NCBI GenBank assembly: GCA_013373335.1
Contig: JABXHZ010000336.1
Span: forward strand, 1-39,029
Source of the DNA: Cyclobacteriaceae bacterium
GTDB taxonomy: Bacteria > Bacteroidota > Bacteroidia > Cytophagales > Cyclobacteriaceae
Direction: 5' to 3'
DNA: 39,029 bases
Part shown: piece by piece, positions 37,892 through 39,029 of the stretch
Position numbering within the stretch: the first letter of the stretch is position 1
Layout: the number at the start of each line of letters is the position of its first letter
Program-made: the position numbers and the translations under genes
The notes under the pieces: generated by a model
What the model saw: only the letters and a program-made list of their open reading frames with translations
The model's database searches: none
What the model was told of the DNA's origin: nothing

Positions 37892-39029
37892 CTGGTATCG
37901 TTGGGAAAAACCCTGAAAATAAGGTTTTACTGGCAAAAATGCTTGACAAGCAAAAACACAGAGGGCCTGATGCTCGAGGGATTTGGTCTACTGAGGAGGT
38001 TTTTTTAGGTCATAATAGACTCTCAATTTTAGATCTTTCTGTGGCGGCAAACCAGCCTATGTTTAGTAATTGTGGAAGGTTTGTGATCATTTTTAACGGT
38101 GAAATTTATAACTACCTCGAATTAAAGCAATCCTTGGATTATTCATTCAGAACTAAATCTGATACAGAAGTTCTGTTGGCTATGTATATCAAATACCAAG
38201 AAAAAATGCTTAATCATCTCAATGGGATGTTTGCTTTTGCCATATGGGATATACAGGAGAAAAAACTTTTTGCAGCTCGAGATCGATTTGGCGTTAAACC
38301 TTTTTATTATTCTACCCTTCAGGATCAGTTTCTATTTGCGAGCGAAATAAAAACTTTATTGGCTGCTGGAGTTAGCGATGCTCCCAATGACGTGGTTTGG
38401 GCTGATTATTTTGTCCATGGAAGTTATGGTTTTCCAGAAGAAACATTTTTTAGAAATATTCATCAACTGTCTCCTGGACATAGTCTCACATTTAGGTTAG
38501 GGGATTTAAATCCTCAAATTAGATCGTACTATGATTTTGTATCCGAAGTCAAAAGTCAGAGGGTTTTTGAAAAGGATAACAACTTACAAGAAGAATATCT
38601 AGAATTGTTACTTGATTCCCTTCGCCTAAGGTTTAGATCGGATGTGCCAGTTGGTTTCAATGTAAGTGGGGGATTGGATTCATCTATTTTGTTGGCAATG
38701 ATTTCAAAAATCAAGGCTGGAGATACAGAAAATATTGAGGCTTTTTCATTTTACACAGGAGATGATCGTTATGATGAATTACCATGGGTGAAGGATTTGA
38801 TCTCTAAAACCAATAGTCCATTAAATCCTGTCCTATTATCACTTACAGATGTACCTGATCTAATAGAAAAAGTAGCGTTTTTCCAGGATGAGCCATTTGG
38901 AGGTTTTCCTACCTTGGCTTATTCTAAAATTTTTGAAAGAGCAAGACAGAAAGGATTTTTGGTATTATTGGATGGGCAAGGCATGGACGAAGCTTGGGCA
39001 GGTTACGATTATTACAGAACAGACTCCAA
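37879..39029 (+). CDS. Second asparagine synthase (glutamine-hydrolysing)-like amidotransferase, 3' truncated by window end
   Basis: Not in the ORF track. ATG at 37879 overlaps the previous stop; manual translation 'MCGIAGIVGKNPENKVLLAKMLDKQKHRGPDARGIWSTEEVFLGHNRLSILDLSVAANQP...VSGGLDSSILLAM...LLDGQGMDEAWAGYDYYRTDS' with no stop before the window end. Confidence 0.94.
   Translation, partial: MCGIAGIVGKNPENKVLLAKMLDKQKHRGPDARGIWSTEEVFLGHNRLSILDLSVAANQPMFSNCGRFVIIFNGEIYNYLELKQSLDYSFRTKSDTEVLLAMYIKYQEKMLNHLNGMFAFAIWDIQEKKLFAARDRFGVKPFYYSTLQDQFLFASEIKTLLAAGVSDAPNDVVWADYFVHGSYGFPEETFFRNIHQLSPGHSLTFRLGDLNPQIRSYYDFVSEVKSQRVFEKDNNLQEEYLELLLDSLRLRFRSDVPVGFNVSGGLDSSILLAMISKIKAGDTENIEAFSFYTGDDRYDELPWVKDLISKTNSPLNPVLLSLTDVPDLIEKVAFFQDEPFGGFPTLAYSKIFERARQKGFLVLLDGQGMDEAWAGYDYYRTDS

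Noticed and set aside
1-39029. tRNA, rRNA, CRISPR arrays, transposases or phage genes
   Set aside because: No supporting sequence signals were found; nearly all of the window is occupied by plus-strand glycan-locus genes.

Overview
This window is a single-strand (+), nearly gap-free biosynthesis and export locus for a complex surface polysaccharide. The genome is low-GC and looks like Bacteroidota (inferred from the SprB-like repeats, PKD domain and gliding-motility/T9SS type C-terminus of the giant ORF, plus TTG/GTG starts; a Cyclobacteriaceae-like host is a guess). In order it encodes: a 5'-truncated GT2; a Wzi-like outer-membrane protein; a UDP-HexNAc 6-dehydrogenase (WbpA/TviB family); Wza and Wzc (BY-kinase with Tyr-rich tail); a PglK/MsbA-like ABC half-transporter; an FdtB-like PLP aminotransferase; about nine further glycosyltransferases; a SAM methyltransferase; a Wzy/O-antigen-ligase-like polymerase; a PaaK/CapK-like adenylate-forming enzyme; an NAD-dependent epimerase; two AsnB-like amidotransferases (the second is cut by the window end and missing from the ORF track); tandem FdtA/QdtA-like cupins and a left-handed beta-helix acyltransferase; an OafA-like acyltransferase; a 2061-aa modular lectin/adhesin; and a nonulosonic-acid NeuB-NeuC-NeuA cassette. 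The most interesting signals are: (1) the giant L-type-lectin adhesin inside the glycan operon, with its stop codon directly abutting the neuB-like start codon; (2) its ~800-bp A-B-B compound repeat architecture; (3) tandem paralogous sugar ketoisomerase-like cupins, one with the HAH motif changed to HAF; (4) two stacked inverted repeats in the 222-bp leader before the dehydrogenase gene; (5) a Wza/Wzc/Wzy-type system whose only visible flippase candidate is an ABC transporter. No tRNA, rRNA, CRISPR array or transposase was seen. All assignments are by eye, without database searches.
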